Source of the DNA: Micractinium sp. NFX-FRZ
Lineage: Eukaryota; Chlorophyta; Trebouxiophyceae; Chlorellales; Chlorellaceae
DNA length: 49,511 nucleotides
Assembly: GCA_029339195.1 (NCBI GenBank)
Contig: JAPTJF010000458.1
Location: 1-49,511 of the forward strand
Reading direction: 5' to 3'
Shown: positions 1 to 9,698 of the stretch, piece by piece
How positions within the stretch are numbered: position 1 is the first letter of the stretch
Layout: every line of letters starts with the position of its first letter
Made by a program: the position numbers and the translations under genes
The notes under the pieces: model-generated
Seen by the model: only the letters and a program-made list of their open reading frames with translations
Databases searched by the model: none
Told to the model about the DNA's origin: nothing

Positions 1-248
1 TAGCGCTGCAGTAGGGCAGCAGTGCAGCCCCAGGCTGGGGAGCATGATGGTGGCGGCAGCAGGCAGCAGGCATGGTCCCCAATAGCGCTGCGGTAGGGCA
101 GCAGTGCAGCCCCAGGCTGGGGAGCATGATGGCAGGCTGCGGCTGGCAGCAGGCATGGCCCCCAATAGCGCTGCAGTAGGGTGGCAGTGCAGCCCCAGGA
201 TGGGGAGCATGATGGCAGGCTGCGGCTGGCAGCAGGCATGGTCCCCAG
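1..248. repeat. Tandem repeat, three copies of an 82-83 bp unit
   Basis: Three near-identical units begin at 1, 83 and 166 with the shared start TAGCGCTGC and a core around GCAGCCCCAGGCTGGGGAGC. The core contains a short inverted repeat (CCCCAGGCTGGGG). The first unit begins at the window edge, so the array may continue outside. No reading frame is maintained across the units. Confidence 0.9.
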
Positions 249-1143
249 TAGTTGTTAAATCAGGGTTGAGTTGAATTCAAACCGTCTTCAACTGGCACTT
301 CACTCGGCTGAGTGAACTCAACGGGGCTCAATTCTCCAGAATGGCAGAACCGGGTGCTTGCAGTGATTCCTTTCGACCCAGTCAGCCCCCCGGAGCCTTT
401 ATGAAGCATCATGGCACAAGAAAGCACCTTACCAGCCACTTTGCACCCACTTCACTGGGGAGGGTGTGAGTTCAATTGAAGGTTCGTTCCCCTTGTGCGG
501 GCAGCAGCTTGCCTGCAGGCCGTGCGGGCCCCCGGCAGGCGCCGGCGTGGTGCCCTGGCACTCACAAGCCACGCCGCAGGCTTACAACCTGTTGGCAAGG
601 ACCAACAGCAGCATGCTGGGCTCACACATGCGGTGATACATTGCGGCACACTGCAGCGAGGCCTCATGTGGCCGTCAGTGGGGCTGATGGGAAGTGCAGT
701 GCGTGCGTGAGGCCAGCACACATATTCAGTTCGGCAAGATGTACAATGCTGCAGCAACAGCGCGTTGCCGTGCCAAAACTTAAACAACCTCCACTTGGGT
801 GGCGCCTGACAGGAGTGATGCTAATTATATTATAATCACAACTCAAGGAGCCAAGGCAGCTGGCCTCAAGAGGGTCACTTGAGGCGGCGACGGCGGCGGG
901 GCTGGCGGCAATGATGGGAAGGCCTACCAGCTGGTGAGGATGTTGTCGAAAAGATGTAAAGCAAACAAAAGCAAAAGCTACGCGCCGGCTGCATGAGGCA
1001 GTTCGTGGAGTCAGCAAGGAAGAGGGTGGTGATACGGAGAATCATGCCGGCAGGGTTCTTCACGGTTCTTCACGGCAGGGTTCTTCAACTACTGGCGCCG
1101 CCGGCCCACGCGCTAGGCGCTTGAACAAGCAGGCAACAGCCTC
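249..1143. other. Intergenic stretch downstream of the pseudouridine synthase gene
   Basis: No exon with convincing coding character was found on either strand. The ORFs here are short and overlap in several frames. A minus-strand TGTAA (plus-strand TTACA at 582-586) lies about 560 bp past the stop codon at 1144 and is a weak candidate poly(A) signal. The part around 820-1090 is less GC-rich and holds the short direct repeat GGTTCTTCACGGCAGGGTTC. Confidence 0.6.
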
Positions 1144-2689
1144 TCAGGCAGCCCGCCACCAGGGAGTGCCTGCCTGAAAGACTGCCGGTTGCTCAGCGCT
1201 GCCGCCCATGCAGGCATCCGACACCTCCAGCCGGCAGGCCTGCAGCCCAATGCCGCCTGGCGGCTCCGCCAGCAGCCGCTGCCCAGCTGCCTCTCCTGAG
1301 CCTGTCAGCTCCGCAGGGGTCACCTCTCCAGCAAACAGCCGCTGCAGGAGGGAGGGGCCAGATTGGGAACAAAGCCATTAGCGACGGAAGGGGGAGGATG
1401 GGGGAGGTGGGGGGAGGCCGGATAAGGCCAGGAATGAAGGTTAGGTCGACCTCTCCAGCGCAGCGACGTTGAAGTGAGGCAAGGGAGCCCATGGGGTGGG
1501 GGTGGTTGCAAGGGTGAAGGCTAGAGGGGGCCACTCTAGAGGTGCCCGCCTGTCTCCTACAGACGCCTACGCCCAGCCTGCCTCTCTGTACATGTGCCTG
1601 CCTGCTCTTCCCCCTTCGCCTTCACTGTCACTTTCGCAGCAGAGCGGGAGCCGGCAACAGGTATCCCAACCAAAGCAGCACGCAGCCGGAGCAGCGATGC
1701 CAGTGTCCGACTCACAGTGTGGGCAGGGCACCCCCCACTGCAATTGCATGCCCCCCCCCTGGGTTTAAACCCTGCCGCCCGCCCACCCTGCCGCCCGCCC
1801 ACCCTGCCGCCAGCCCACCCTGCCGCCCGCCCAGTCACCTGCCCACCCAGTCGCCTGCCCACCTGTCTCAGCTCCGGTGAAGCCAGCGGCTGGTACAGGC
1901 TGTCCCCGAGCAGGGGGCAGCCGCACGCCGACAGCTGCGCACGTATCTGGTGGGTGCGCCCCGTCAGCAGCTCAATGAGGCACTCGTGCGCCACGTCAGC
2001 GCCCCACAGCTCCGCAGCCTGCCGGCTCAGCCTGCAGTCGTTGGCGGGTTGCGGGGGGCGGTGGGACGATGTGAGAATGAGACTGGGCGGGGCATGGAGA
2101 TGGGACAGCACACGCCTGGCAGTGCAGCCAGCAGCAAGGTTTGCCCCGCTTCCAGCCAGGCATTCAAAGCAGTTGCAGCCTGCTGTCCGTTTGCAGCAGA
2201 ACTCCGCCTATCTGCTCCAAGGCATGCCGCCCCAACAGAAGTGCCTGGCGTAGCCCTTAAGCACCTGCAATACTGCCAGCAGGCTGGGCCCCACCGGGCT
2301 GCCCGCACCCGGCCGACTACGGTCCCCAAGCTACCCCTTGACACCGCTCCTCTGACGTTCTCCCTGCCAAACGCACCTGACTGGCGTGACCTCCAGAACC
2401 CGCAGCTCAGCCAGCAAGCTGTCCCCCACCGCCTGCTCATGCGCAATCGTGTAGGCTGGCAGCCCCGGCTGGCGGCGCTCGGTGGACAGGTGGTGGCGCA
2501 GCAGGCCCAGCGGGGGCTGCGCTGACGTGGCAGCGCGGTAGAACTTGCGCATCGGGCGCAGCGCGCTGCTGCTGCCACCAGCGTCCGCGCCCTCACTGCT
2601 GCTGCCGCCACCCTGTCTGCTGCTGCTGCTGCTGCTATCAAGACCGCCGTCGCTGCAGGCGCCACCGCCTAATCTACTCCCACTGCCGC

Positions 2690-2746
<57 letters not shown>

Positions 2747-5264
2747 CCCGTTTGATCATTGCATTGAACTGCGCCACAAACTCTCGGCTCTTGCCCAGCA
2801 CCAGCAGCCCCTCAGTGCACTGGTCCAACCGGTGGGTCACCAGCAGCGGCTGCGGGTGGCCAATCGCCTGCAGGGCAATAAAGGGGTGCCGGCGGGCAAG
2901 GGAGGGGCAGGAGGAATTGGCCGTGGGTGAGAGGGCGGTCGGGTATGTGTGGGCAAGGGGGCCGGCAGCGGCCGTGGGTGACAGCGGGCAGGGTGGGGGA
3001 GGGGAGGGGAGGGGCAGAAATTGATGGGCGTGCAGCCTTGGGGACGTGCCGACACCAAGCCGGTGACATGGAGGCATGTGCAGCCAATGCACTGCCAGCT
3101 GCAGGTGGGCCGCAGGCGCAGCTGCAGGGGCCGCAGCTGCAGGCGGGCCGGTGCCCACTGCAAATACACCTAGCTGCCGGCCCCACTCCCGCCATGACCA
3201 GGCTGCCCTGCTTCCACCTGCATGCGCCCCCAGCCACCCCAGCATCCTAGCCCGGCTCGCAGGCAGGGCGGCACACAGCGGGGCAGGCAGGGGCTTGCCT
3301 GGGCAGCTCGCAGGCAGGGCGGCACACAGCGGGAAAGGCAGGGGCTTGCCTGGGCAGCTCGCAGGCAGGGCGGCACACAGCGGGGAAGGCAGGGGCTTGC
3401 CTGGGCAGCGCAGGAGGGCGCGCTCTCTAGCAGGTTGTCCACTGTGGGGGCGGCAGGCACGCATGCCGGCTTGCTGACCACCAGGAAGGAGGGGGTGTCT
3501 GCAACAATGCGGTCCTGTGCGGAAGAGGGGGCGGGGGGGGCGGAGGGCAGGGGGCAGGGCAAGTTTTAGAGCAGCTGGGTGCTGATGCTGACCACGGCAA
3601 CAGAGAAGGTGTCGGCTGGTATGCGGGCCCGTGGGTGGTGCAGAAATTGGAGGCAGCAGACAGAGCAAGAGGGAGGGCTGGGTTGCGGCCAGGGGGAGGT
3701 GGACTGAGAGTTTGCGTTTGAGAAGAGCGGTCAGCAACAACCAGTGCTGTGAGAAAGGGGCCCGACTCGTTCACGGCGCATGCCAGTCCGCTCGCCTCCC
3801 CACGCCTGCTTGCCCAGCTGCTGGCCAGGTCGGCCACCTCTTCTGCGTTGCCAACCGCAGGCCCTCCCTGGCACCTGCAGGATGCTGCCTGGACCACGCC
3901 CCTGCTCCCCAGCCTGCCCCAGATCCGTACTCTTTCCCGCATGCCCCCACATGGCCTTATTTCCCCGATGTCTCTCACCTGCCAGGAAACGGAGTAGGCA
4001 GCGGGGAAGCGCTTGGGGTGCAGGTGCACTCGGATGTACGAGTGGCGGGGCACCACTGCATTTGTAGTGGCCCGCTGGGGCGTGCGTGCCTGCGACTGCA
4101 TGGTCACAAGTCGGGAACGAGTCCTGCTGAGAACAGAATGTGCCAGGTGGGCGGGCGGTGCGCAGTTGAGGGCGCCAGGCCCAGGAAAGGGGCAGGCAGG
4201 CATGCAGGGGCGGAGTGCACGGCAGCGCTGGAGGCCACCCTGGGAGGCAGGCAGGCCTGGCAGGCAGGCAGGCTGGCCATACAGGCAGCAGGCAGCAGGC
4301 AGACCTCCCAGCCTCACGCCTTCCACCCACCGGGCAGCCTGGCACTCACACTGTTGCCTGCGCGCTTCACTGCTGCCTGCCGCCGTGCAAGCACCTCCGC
4401 CGCCTCCTCTGCCGGCATGGCAGCCAGGATGGCGGGCGGCAGCGCTGGCGGCACAGGGGAGGTGTGAATGGCGCCAAAGCGCAGCAGCAGCTCGGCGGCG
4501 CCCTGCCAAGAGGAGTCGGGGCAAGGCGGGTGTGGAGGGCAGGGTGATGAGTTGGGGAAGTAGGAAGAAGCGAGTGTGGCGCCAAAGCTCAGCAGCAGCA
4601 GCAGCAGCGGCAGCCCTGGCGGCGCCCTGCCAGGAGAGGTGTTATCAGAGGGCCGAGCGACCTGAAAGGTATCTCGTCAACCGAGCCAGATGCGGTTGTC
4701 CCCTGCAGCCCCATACTGCCGGAAACCGGCCGTGCTCTCCCCGCTGCGCCACCAGGGCTCGCACTGCCCACATTGCCGCCTCCCCGCTGCCCTCAGCTGC
4801 CCGTGCGGCAAGCCACCAAGCACTTCTTGCGGGGGCCTGCCCCTGCCGGCACTAACTCTCACTGAAAGCCTTACCTCTGGGAGTTCCAGTGCCTCTGTGA
4901 CCAGCTCAGACAGGAGGCCCTCACGTGGGGCCAGCACATGCTCCACACGGGCCCCCAGGAAAGTGAAGCCGGGGGCGGGCGGGATGGACAGCGCCTGCAG
5001 CAGCTGCGGGTGCGGCGGCACTGCCCATGTCTGAGCTGCATCCCCTGCTGCTGGGTCGCTGGCTGCGCCGGTGGCAGCTGCCGCCATCAGCGCTACCATC
5101 TTCTGCCGCCGCTGCCGCCTGGCGCCGCCGCCGCTGCCGACACCGAGTGTGCTGGGCGCAGGCGGATGTAGGCTAGCAATTCGGGGTCTGCAGGCACTGA
5201 TGGAGCGCGCTGCTGGCTTCAGGGCACGAAGCAGCGTGACTAGCGGGAGCGGACCCACTGACAT
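1144..5264 (-). CDS. RluA-type RNA pseudouridine synthase, plastid type (RPS6-like)
   Basis: Predicted to isomerise uridine to pseudouridine in RNA, probably plastid RNA. Model of seven exons: 5264-4875, 4502-4350, 4095-3979, 3514-3401, 2867-2377, 2031-1863, 1341-1144, giving 543 aa. Residues 1-50 are Ala/Arg/Ser-rich and look like a transit peptide. A weak S4-like segment (about 105-150) precedes the catalytic domain. The catalytic motif HRLDQCTEGLLVL has Asp at about residue 273, and the second signature LLTGRTHQIRAQL is at about 443-455. The tail GLQACRLEV...GTPWWR is the usual family C-terminus. Segments such as SYIRVHLHPKRFP and the TEG after the catalytic Asp fit the plant chloroplastic synthase 6 subgroup rather than bacterial RluA. 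An 18-Ser run followed by Gly/Ser linker interrupts the catalytic domain after residue 299. Intron 4 uses a GC donor. The exact acceptor of exon 3 (4095 or 4089) is uncertain. Confidence 0.9.
1769..1862. repeat. GC-rich minisatellite adjoining an intron donor
   Basis: Repeated CCACCCTGCCGCCCG-like units fill the start of the last intron of the pseudouridine synthase gene, directly next to the exon 6 donor at 1863/1862. On the transcribed strand the units read as repeated CAGGTGGGC/CAGGGTGGG, so several look like weak 5' splice sites. Confidence 0.75.
2691..2745. repeat. (GCT)18 triplet run coding for poly-serine
   Basis: An uninterrupted GCT/CTG run on the plus strand reads as about 18 AGC serine codons in exon 5 of the minus-strand pseudouridine synthase. 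A second, shorter CTG run follows upstream at about 2618-2638. Pure triplet runs of this length are prone to length change. Confidence 0.9.
3256..3408. repeat. Three 51-bp tandem copies, each carrying a GC-type splice donor
   Basis: Units begin at 3256, 3307 and 3358 with CTCGCAGGCAGGGCGGCACA and end in GGCTTGCCTGGGCAG. On the minus strand each unit contains CTGCCCAG followed by GCAAGC, a GC-type 5' splice site. The unit nearest the exon provides the donor of exon 4 of the pseudouridine synthase (3401/3400). The other two would lengthen the exon by exactly 51 or 102 nt with no stop codon. Confidence 0.9.
4471..4640. repeat. Duplicated exon 2 acceptor region of the pseudouridine synthase
   Basis: The start of exon 2 with its acceptor (4471-4510, containing GGCGGCGCCCTGCCAAGAGG) recurs at about 4580-4640 as GGCGGCGCCCTGCCAGGAGA inside intron 1, expanded by extra GCA/CAG triplets. 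The copy keeps a consensus-like minus-strand acceptor (CTCCTGGCAG) and begins the same Gly-Ala-Ala reading, but does not continue as a useful exon. Confidence 0.75.
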
Positions 5265-5526
5265 GCAGCAAAGCAGGTGTGGGGCTGATCATCAATGCGC
5301 ACTTCTAATGATTCATCCAAACACTCCGCTGGACGCTGGACGCTCCAAGCGCCAAATGATTCAGTCTCAGCATGGCACAGCAGCTCGAGCGCAAACGAAA
5401 AGTGGGATCTCCGCATCGGCGCATTGCCTGACACATTTTACCATATTCGAGGCTGCACACAAAGCCCTACAGCCTCCGTTTCCGACACGGCACCTGCCCC
5501 CGACTGGCAGCCTCGTTTGCTGCACC
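5265..5526. promoter_or_regulatory. Divergent promoter region, pseudouridine synthase / TMEM208
   Basis: Only 262 bp separate the two start codons, which face away from each other, so both promoters and 5' leaders must lie here or overlap. The stretch is less GC-rich than its surroundings. I see no clear TATA box and no element I can name. Confidence 0.6.
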
Positions 5527-7526
5527 ATGGCGAAGGCTGGCGACAAGAAGCGCATCGAGGAGAATGCCGCCCACCTCCGCACCATGCGCCTGCTGATCTT
5601 GGGCACCAATGTGAGCTGCCCCTTGCCGGCTTCCCAGGCCCTTTTAGCAGAGGCCAGCGTGTCTGGCAAGCGCTGGGTCTGTCGCACGATCCGTCCTACA
5701 GCTGCCGCCCTGTCTTCACCGCCGCCGCCTGCCGCCGCCTGCCGCCACCCGCTGCCTCGCTCCACCGTCGCCCACCCTGCCCTGCCCTGCCCCGCCTCCT
5801 TCAGGTTGCTTACGTGCTCATCCGGCTGGTGCTGCGCCGCGCCACCGCCACACGTGCTCTCTACGCCGGCTTTGCCCTCACCTCTGTCATCTATGCCGTC
5901 TGCTTCTCCTTCATCTCAAAAGCCCTGTGTGAGCCGCACCCGCCAATTCGAGCGCCTGCCCTACATGCTGGGCACCCTCCTGCCTGCCAGCCCGCATTGT
6001 GCGACGCCTCCTACAGCACCCGTGCCTGCCTGGCAATCCAGCGCTGCTTGTGCACACAGCATGCGGCGGCAGCCCGGCAAGCCGCACGCTCGCTGCTGCC
6101 TTGCCCCCTACACTTGGAACTCGGCTGCCCCGCCCGACCACCCTGCCCCGCCTCATCACCCCGCCTCTCCGCCCCATGCGCGCCCTCGTGCAGCACCCAC
6201 GTACGGCGCTGGCGGCGATGTCATCTTTGCTGGGCAGGACCGCAGCATTGGGGGCGTGCTGTCGTACTTTGATGACGTCGTCTACATCGCCCTCTTTGTC
6301 CAGCTGCTGGGCCTGTGGACCGACAAGGCGTGGTACGCCTTCCTGGCGGTGAGCGCAGAATTGTGTCAAGCATGATTCTGCGTGCTGTGCCTGCTGTGCC
6401 TGCTGTGCCTGCTGTGCCTGCTGCTGTGGCGGCCGCTGTGGCTGCTGATGACGGGGAGTTTGTGGGCGTTTTGCGCATGGTGCTGCGGGCAGCGGAACAC
6501 GGCGAGGCCCAGTGTGCTTCCCTCGCAATGCGCGGTGCTAGAGGGCCATGGCTGGGATGGCTGCTGGTGCTGCCTCTGTTTGCGGGTGCGCGCGGTGGCA
6601 TGGTGCTGCTGCTGCCATGTATTACTGGGCGCTAAAGTGGTGATGGTGGGCGCACGGTCTGGGCCGGACGGGGGCTCTTGTGCGCGGCCGCTTGGCAGGG
6701 TGTTTTCAGAGACTCTCGGGCAAACAAAGCTGCAGGGTTGGTTCTTGGGCAAACATTCTCGGGCAGGAGGCGGACCCTCCTTCCTGCCTTTGCACCCCGT
6801 CGCCCCACCTCTGAAAACCCACCCGCTTTGGGACCTTGCATATGCCGCCCTGACCTGGTGGGGCGCCCCTGGCCATGTGCTGCGTCCCTCTTTGCATTCC
6901 CCACACAGCAAAGCACACACCGCCCATGCCGCCTGTGCCGTCAGCGTCCTGGCACGTGCCCACTCTCACAGCCACTCCCTGTCTCTCATTTCCTTCCCCG
7001 ATGTCCCGCTGTCACCGCAGATCCCCGCCTATGCTGGCTATGCGCTGGCCATCCATGTGGTGCTGCCGTGGTGGAGCACCCCCAAGTTTGACGACGCACC
7101 CGAGACGGGTGCGGGGTGATCAGCAGAGCAGCGGGGTTGTCCTTGGAGTTGGAGTAGCGGGCGGGGGAAGGGCAAAGGGGTGCTGCACGGGTGGAAAGAG
7201 GGGTGAGCGGGGCGGGGCAGACAGGTGCCTGCTTGCCACGCCTGCCGTCCTCATGGCTGAATTGCCCACCTGTGTCACGCTTCCTGCCCGCCTGCCTGCC
7301 GGCCTGCCAGCCTGTATCCTGCCTGCCTGCCTCGCCGGCAGAGGTTGATTACAGGCAGCAAGGAAGAGGGAGCGGTTGGACGCCCCCTTCGTCCTTACCC
7401 TATGTTTGTCCTCTCCGTCTCAACCTACACCCCATTTCCCTCCTGGCTGCAGAGGCGGACCGCAAGCGGCGAGAGAAGAAGGAGCGGCAGGAGGCAAGGG
7501 CAGCCAAGTTTGGGGGGCGGCGCTGA
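5527..7526 (+). CDS. TMEM208/SND2-type ER membrane protein
   Basis: Homologous by pattern to TMEM208, the counterpart of yeast Snd2, an ER membrane protein of the SRP-independent targeting route. Five exons: 5527-5610, 5805-5928, 6194-6348, 7021-7108, 7453-7526, coding 174 aa, the family's usual length (about 170). The start is in a good context (CACCATGG). It begins with the family-typical basic stretch AKAGDKKRIEENAAHLRTM. Hydrophobic segments lie at about 20-40, 48-70, 90-108 and 112-143, including FDDVVYIALFVQLLG. The end is a charged cytosolic tail (EADRKRREKKERQEARAAKF). A TGTAA signal lies 131 bp past the stop. Intron 3 (672 bp) is the longest; I saw nothing coding in it. Confidence 0.92.
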
Positions 7527-7847
7527 GCTGCGCTGTGCTGTGCTCCCTCTCAATATTGCTTTGCCCCTCAGCTGGGGATGTGCTGACATGCTGCCCAGCG
7601 GAGCAGGCCACCTGTCACGCCCTGTGTGCACTGTCAGCCTGTTCAACGCCACATGGTGTAAGGAGCAATGCAGAGCTTCCAGGAAGTGCGGGCTGTAGGC
7701 ATAGTAGTGTGGGGGCTCACAGGCGCAAATATTGGTTGGAAGGCGGGAAGGCGGGGAGAAGGTATAATAGTGGCCCGGAGGCCTGTGCGGGTGCCATATA
7801 AGGTTGTTCAAGCTGACCACTGGCTGGCTTGGCGCCACTGCCTCCAG
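7527..7847. other. Convergent intergenic region
   Basis: Lies between the 3' ends of the plus-strand TMEM208 gene and the minus-strand coiled-coil gene. It holds the TMEM208 poly(A) signal and otherwise no feature I can support. Confidence 0.6.
7657..7661 (+). terminator. Poly(A) signal TGTAA
   Basis: TGTAA is the usual green-algal polyadenylation signal. This copy lies 131 bp after the TMEM208 stop codon, on the same strand, in the short gap to the convergent neighbour. Confidence 0.6.
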
Positions 7848-8352
7848 TCAAACTCGCTCTGCCGCCTCGCTCTCATCCCCCTCCTCCATTGCGGCTTGCT
7901 GGCTGGCAGCGGCAGCAGCGGCCAGCACCTCATCCCACTCAGTGGCCAGCAGCTGAAGCTCCAGTACCGCCAGCAGCTGCACGCCAGCTGCCCGCAGCTG
8001 CCCCAGCCCCTGCTGCAGCGCCGCATCTGTTGCTGCCTGCCGGGCAGCCGCCGCCTCCTGCCGCTCCCGGGCTGCTGCCAGCCGCTCCTCTAGGCGGTGC
8101 ATGTGCTCTAAGAGGCCGCCCAGCTCCTCGGCTTGCTGACGATTCACTACCTCCTTGAGCGCCGCGGCAGCAAACGAGGTTGAGTGCCTGCTGTGTGCGG
8201 ACAGCTCTACGGCGTCTGCCAGCCGCCGCCAGCGGGCAGAGGCCTGCTCAAACTGCAGGCGCGCCTGCAGCAGCTGATCCTCTGCGGCACTGAGGTTGTG
8301 GGCAGCCCAGGTGGCGAGCAGGCCGCGCCAGGGCGCGCCTGGCAGACTGGCC
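7848..8352 (-). CDS. Unidentified coiled-coil protein, 3' part of gene
   Basis: I do not recognise this gene. A minus-strand frame stays open from the stop at 7848 for over 1 kb. Its last 165 residues are coherent: mostly helical, with Glu/Gln/Arg-rich heptad patterns such as LGGLLEHMHRLEERLAAARE and QLLQARLQFEQASARW, then a run of alanines and an acidic end (EEGDESEAAERV). A plausible acceptor (GGTCAGTGCAG) precedes the Ala at 8352, and the residues upstream of it (Arg/Ser/Pro-rich) look either non-coding or like a targeting segment. No in-frame Met lies between 8894 and the coiled coil, so the true N-terminus is probably in an upstream exon I could not locate. It could be a cytoskeletal or tethering subunit; nothing seen decides this. 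Confidence 0.5.
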
Positions 8353-9698
8353 TGCACTGACCGGGGTGCGGCGGCGGCAGGCGCGTGGGAGCCCGCCCGG
8401 CGCACGGCTGGCGGTGACGGGCCGGACCGGAAGCTGGCTCGGGGCCTCGCCCTCAACTCGTGGCGCCCATCCCGCGAGGAAACGCCTCCTGGAAGCCGAG
8501 TCACGGGCGAAAGAGCGGCCAATCCCTTGAGCCTAGGGCTACAACGCTGCGCGCTCCGGCTTGCACGATCACTGTTTCGACATTGAATTAATATCGCCTG
8601 GTGAGAGAGCGACAGAGGCGGCGCCAGCGCTAGCAGGCTTGAACGCCCCTTGCCGCCGCCGCCCAGCTGGCGGAGAACATGCGCCTGCGCCGCCTCCACA
8701 AGGGGGCCACAGGGCGGGTGGGGAACGACAAGTTTGTGTGTGCGTGCGGCAGCTTCGTGCAGCTCGCAGTCGGCGTGGCATGAAACGCTCCCCGCTTGGT
8801 GGGTGGGGCCCAGTGCGGGATGCCACCCTGGCGGCGAGCGCCCGGCGCAACCACCCGCTCCCCAGCGCACACCGTCAACTGCCTGCCTCTGCAACCAGGC
8901 AGGCGGTTAGGCACAAAAAGAACCCCGGGGTTCGGAAAGCAGTTGCACTCGCAGAGGCGCTCTGGCCTTCATGGTGACGGGGGGGCACATGCCCGCTCCC
9001 CTCCCTGGTCGTGCGCACCAGCCCACTCTGCTTCGCTAGTCACAAATTACGAGGTGCGAAGTTCAAAGCCAGGAACGTGTGAGGGAGAGTCGCCATTAAA
9101 TAAAACCGACAGGGGGGGCAGGCGCGAAAGAAAGCTACATCTGCTGATTGCAGTGGTAGGCCTCAGCCTGCTGGGCAGGACAGGCCGGCTCACGATGGGT
9201 ACGGCCCTGAGGCTTGAGCGCTGCTGGTCAATACCCTGATGGATAACTGAAGGTACTCAGAAGGGGTGAAGAGAGAGACCGCAGACGTCAGAGCGGTGCA
9301 CACGGGTGAGGGCATAAAAGGACGGCAGCGTGCAGAGGGGTGGTGCAGGAAGGGCGACGGGATGTGTGCAGAAAGGTGCAAAGGTGCCGGGAACGTAGAA
9401 GTGCGTTCAACGTAAGCAAGTTTGCAGGTTCGGAGGGGAAAAACAGGGGTGGATGGGGCGGGGTGGAGGAGACCGCGCTCATCCAAGGGTGAGTTTCGAT
9501 TTCACTGGTGGTTTGCTGGCAGCGAAGCACTGGGCCTGCCCATGCCGCACGAGCGAGTGCATGCGTGACCTACAGCGGCCGAGCTGGTGGGGCGGGCACT
9601 GCGCAGTGCCCTGCCGCTGCCTGGCAGCCTGTCGGCCATGCTGCCGCTGCCCCGTTTGCCACGTGCCAGAGGGGCTTTGAGATAAGATGCCTGGCTCA
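8353..9698. other. Stretch without a supported gene
   Basis: Probably contains the unlocated 5' exon(s) and promoter of the coiled-coil gene and the 3' UTR of the transporter gene. Short open frames occur on both strands, but none has a domain or a consistent exon chain. 9041-9420 is purine-rich on the plus strand. Confidence 0.5.

Noticed and set aside
2545..3024. Plus-strand ORF with long poly-leucine
   Set aside because: It is the antisense reading of the serine-repeat exon of the pseudouridine synthase.
8660..8780. Plus-strand frame with HKGATGRVGNDKFVCACG, looking like a zinc-ribbon fragment
   Set aside because: It ends after about 45 residues, has no partner exon or splice sites of quality, and overlaps the likely 5' part of the minus-strand coiled-coil gene.
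8569..8894. Upstream extension of the coiled-coil frame to a 348-residue ORF starting at 8894
   Set aside because: The first 180 residues have no consistent composition and overlap several equally open frames; an acceptor at 8352 explains the change in character better.
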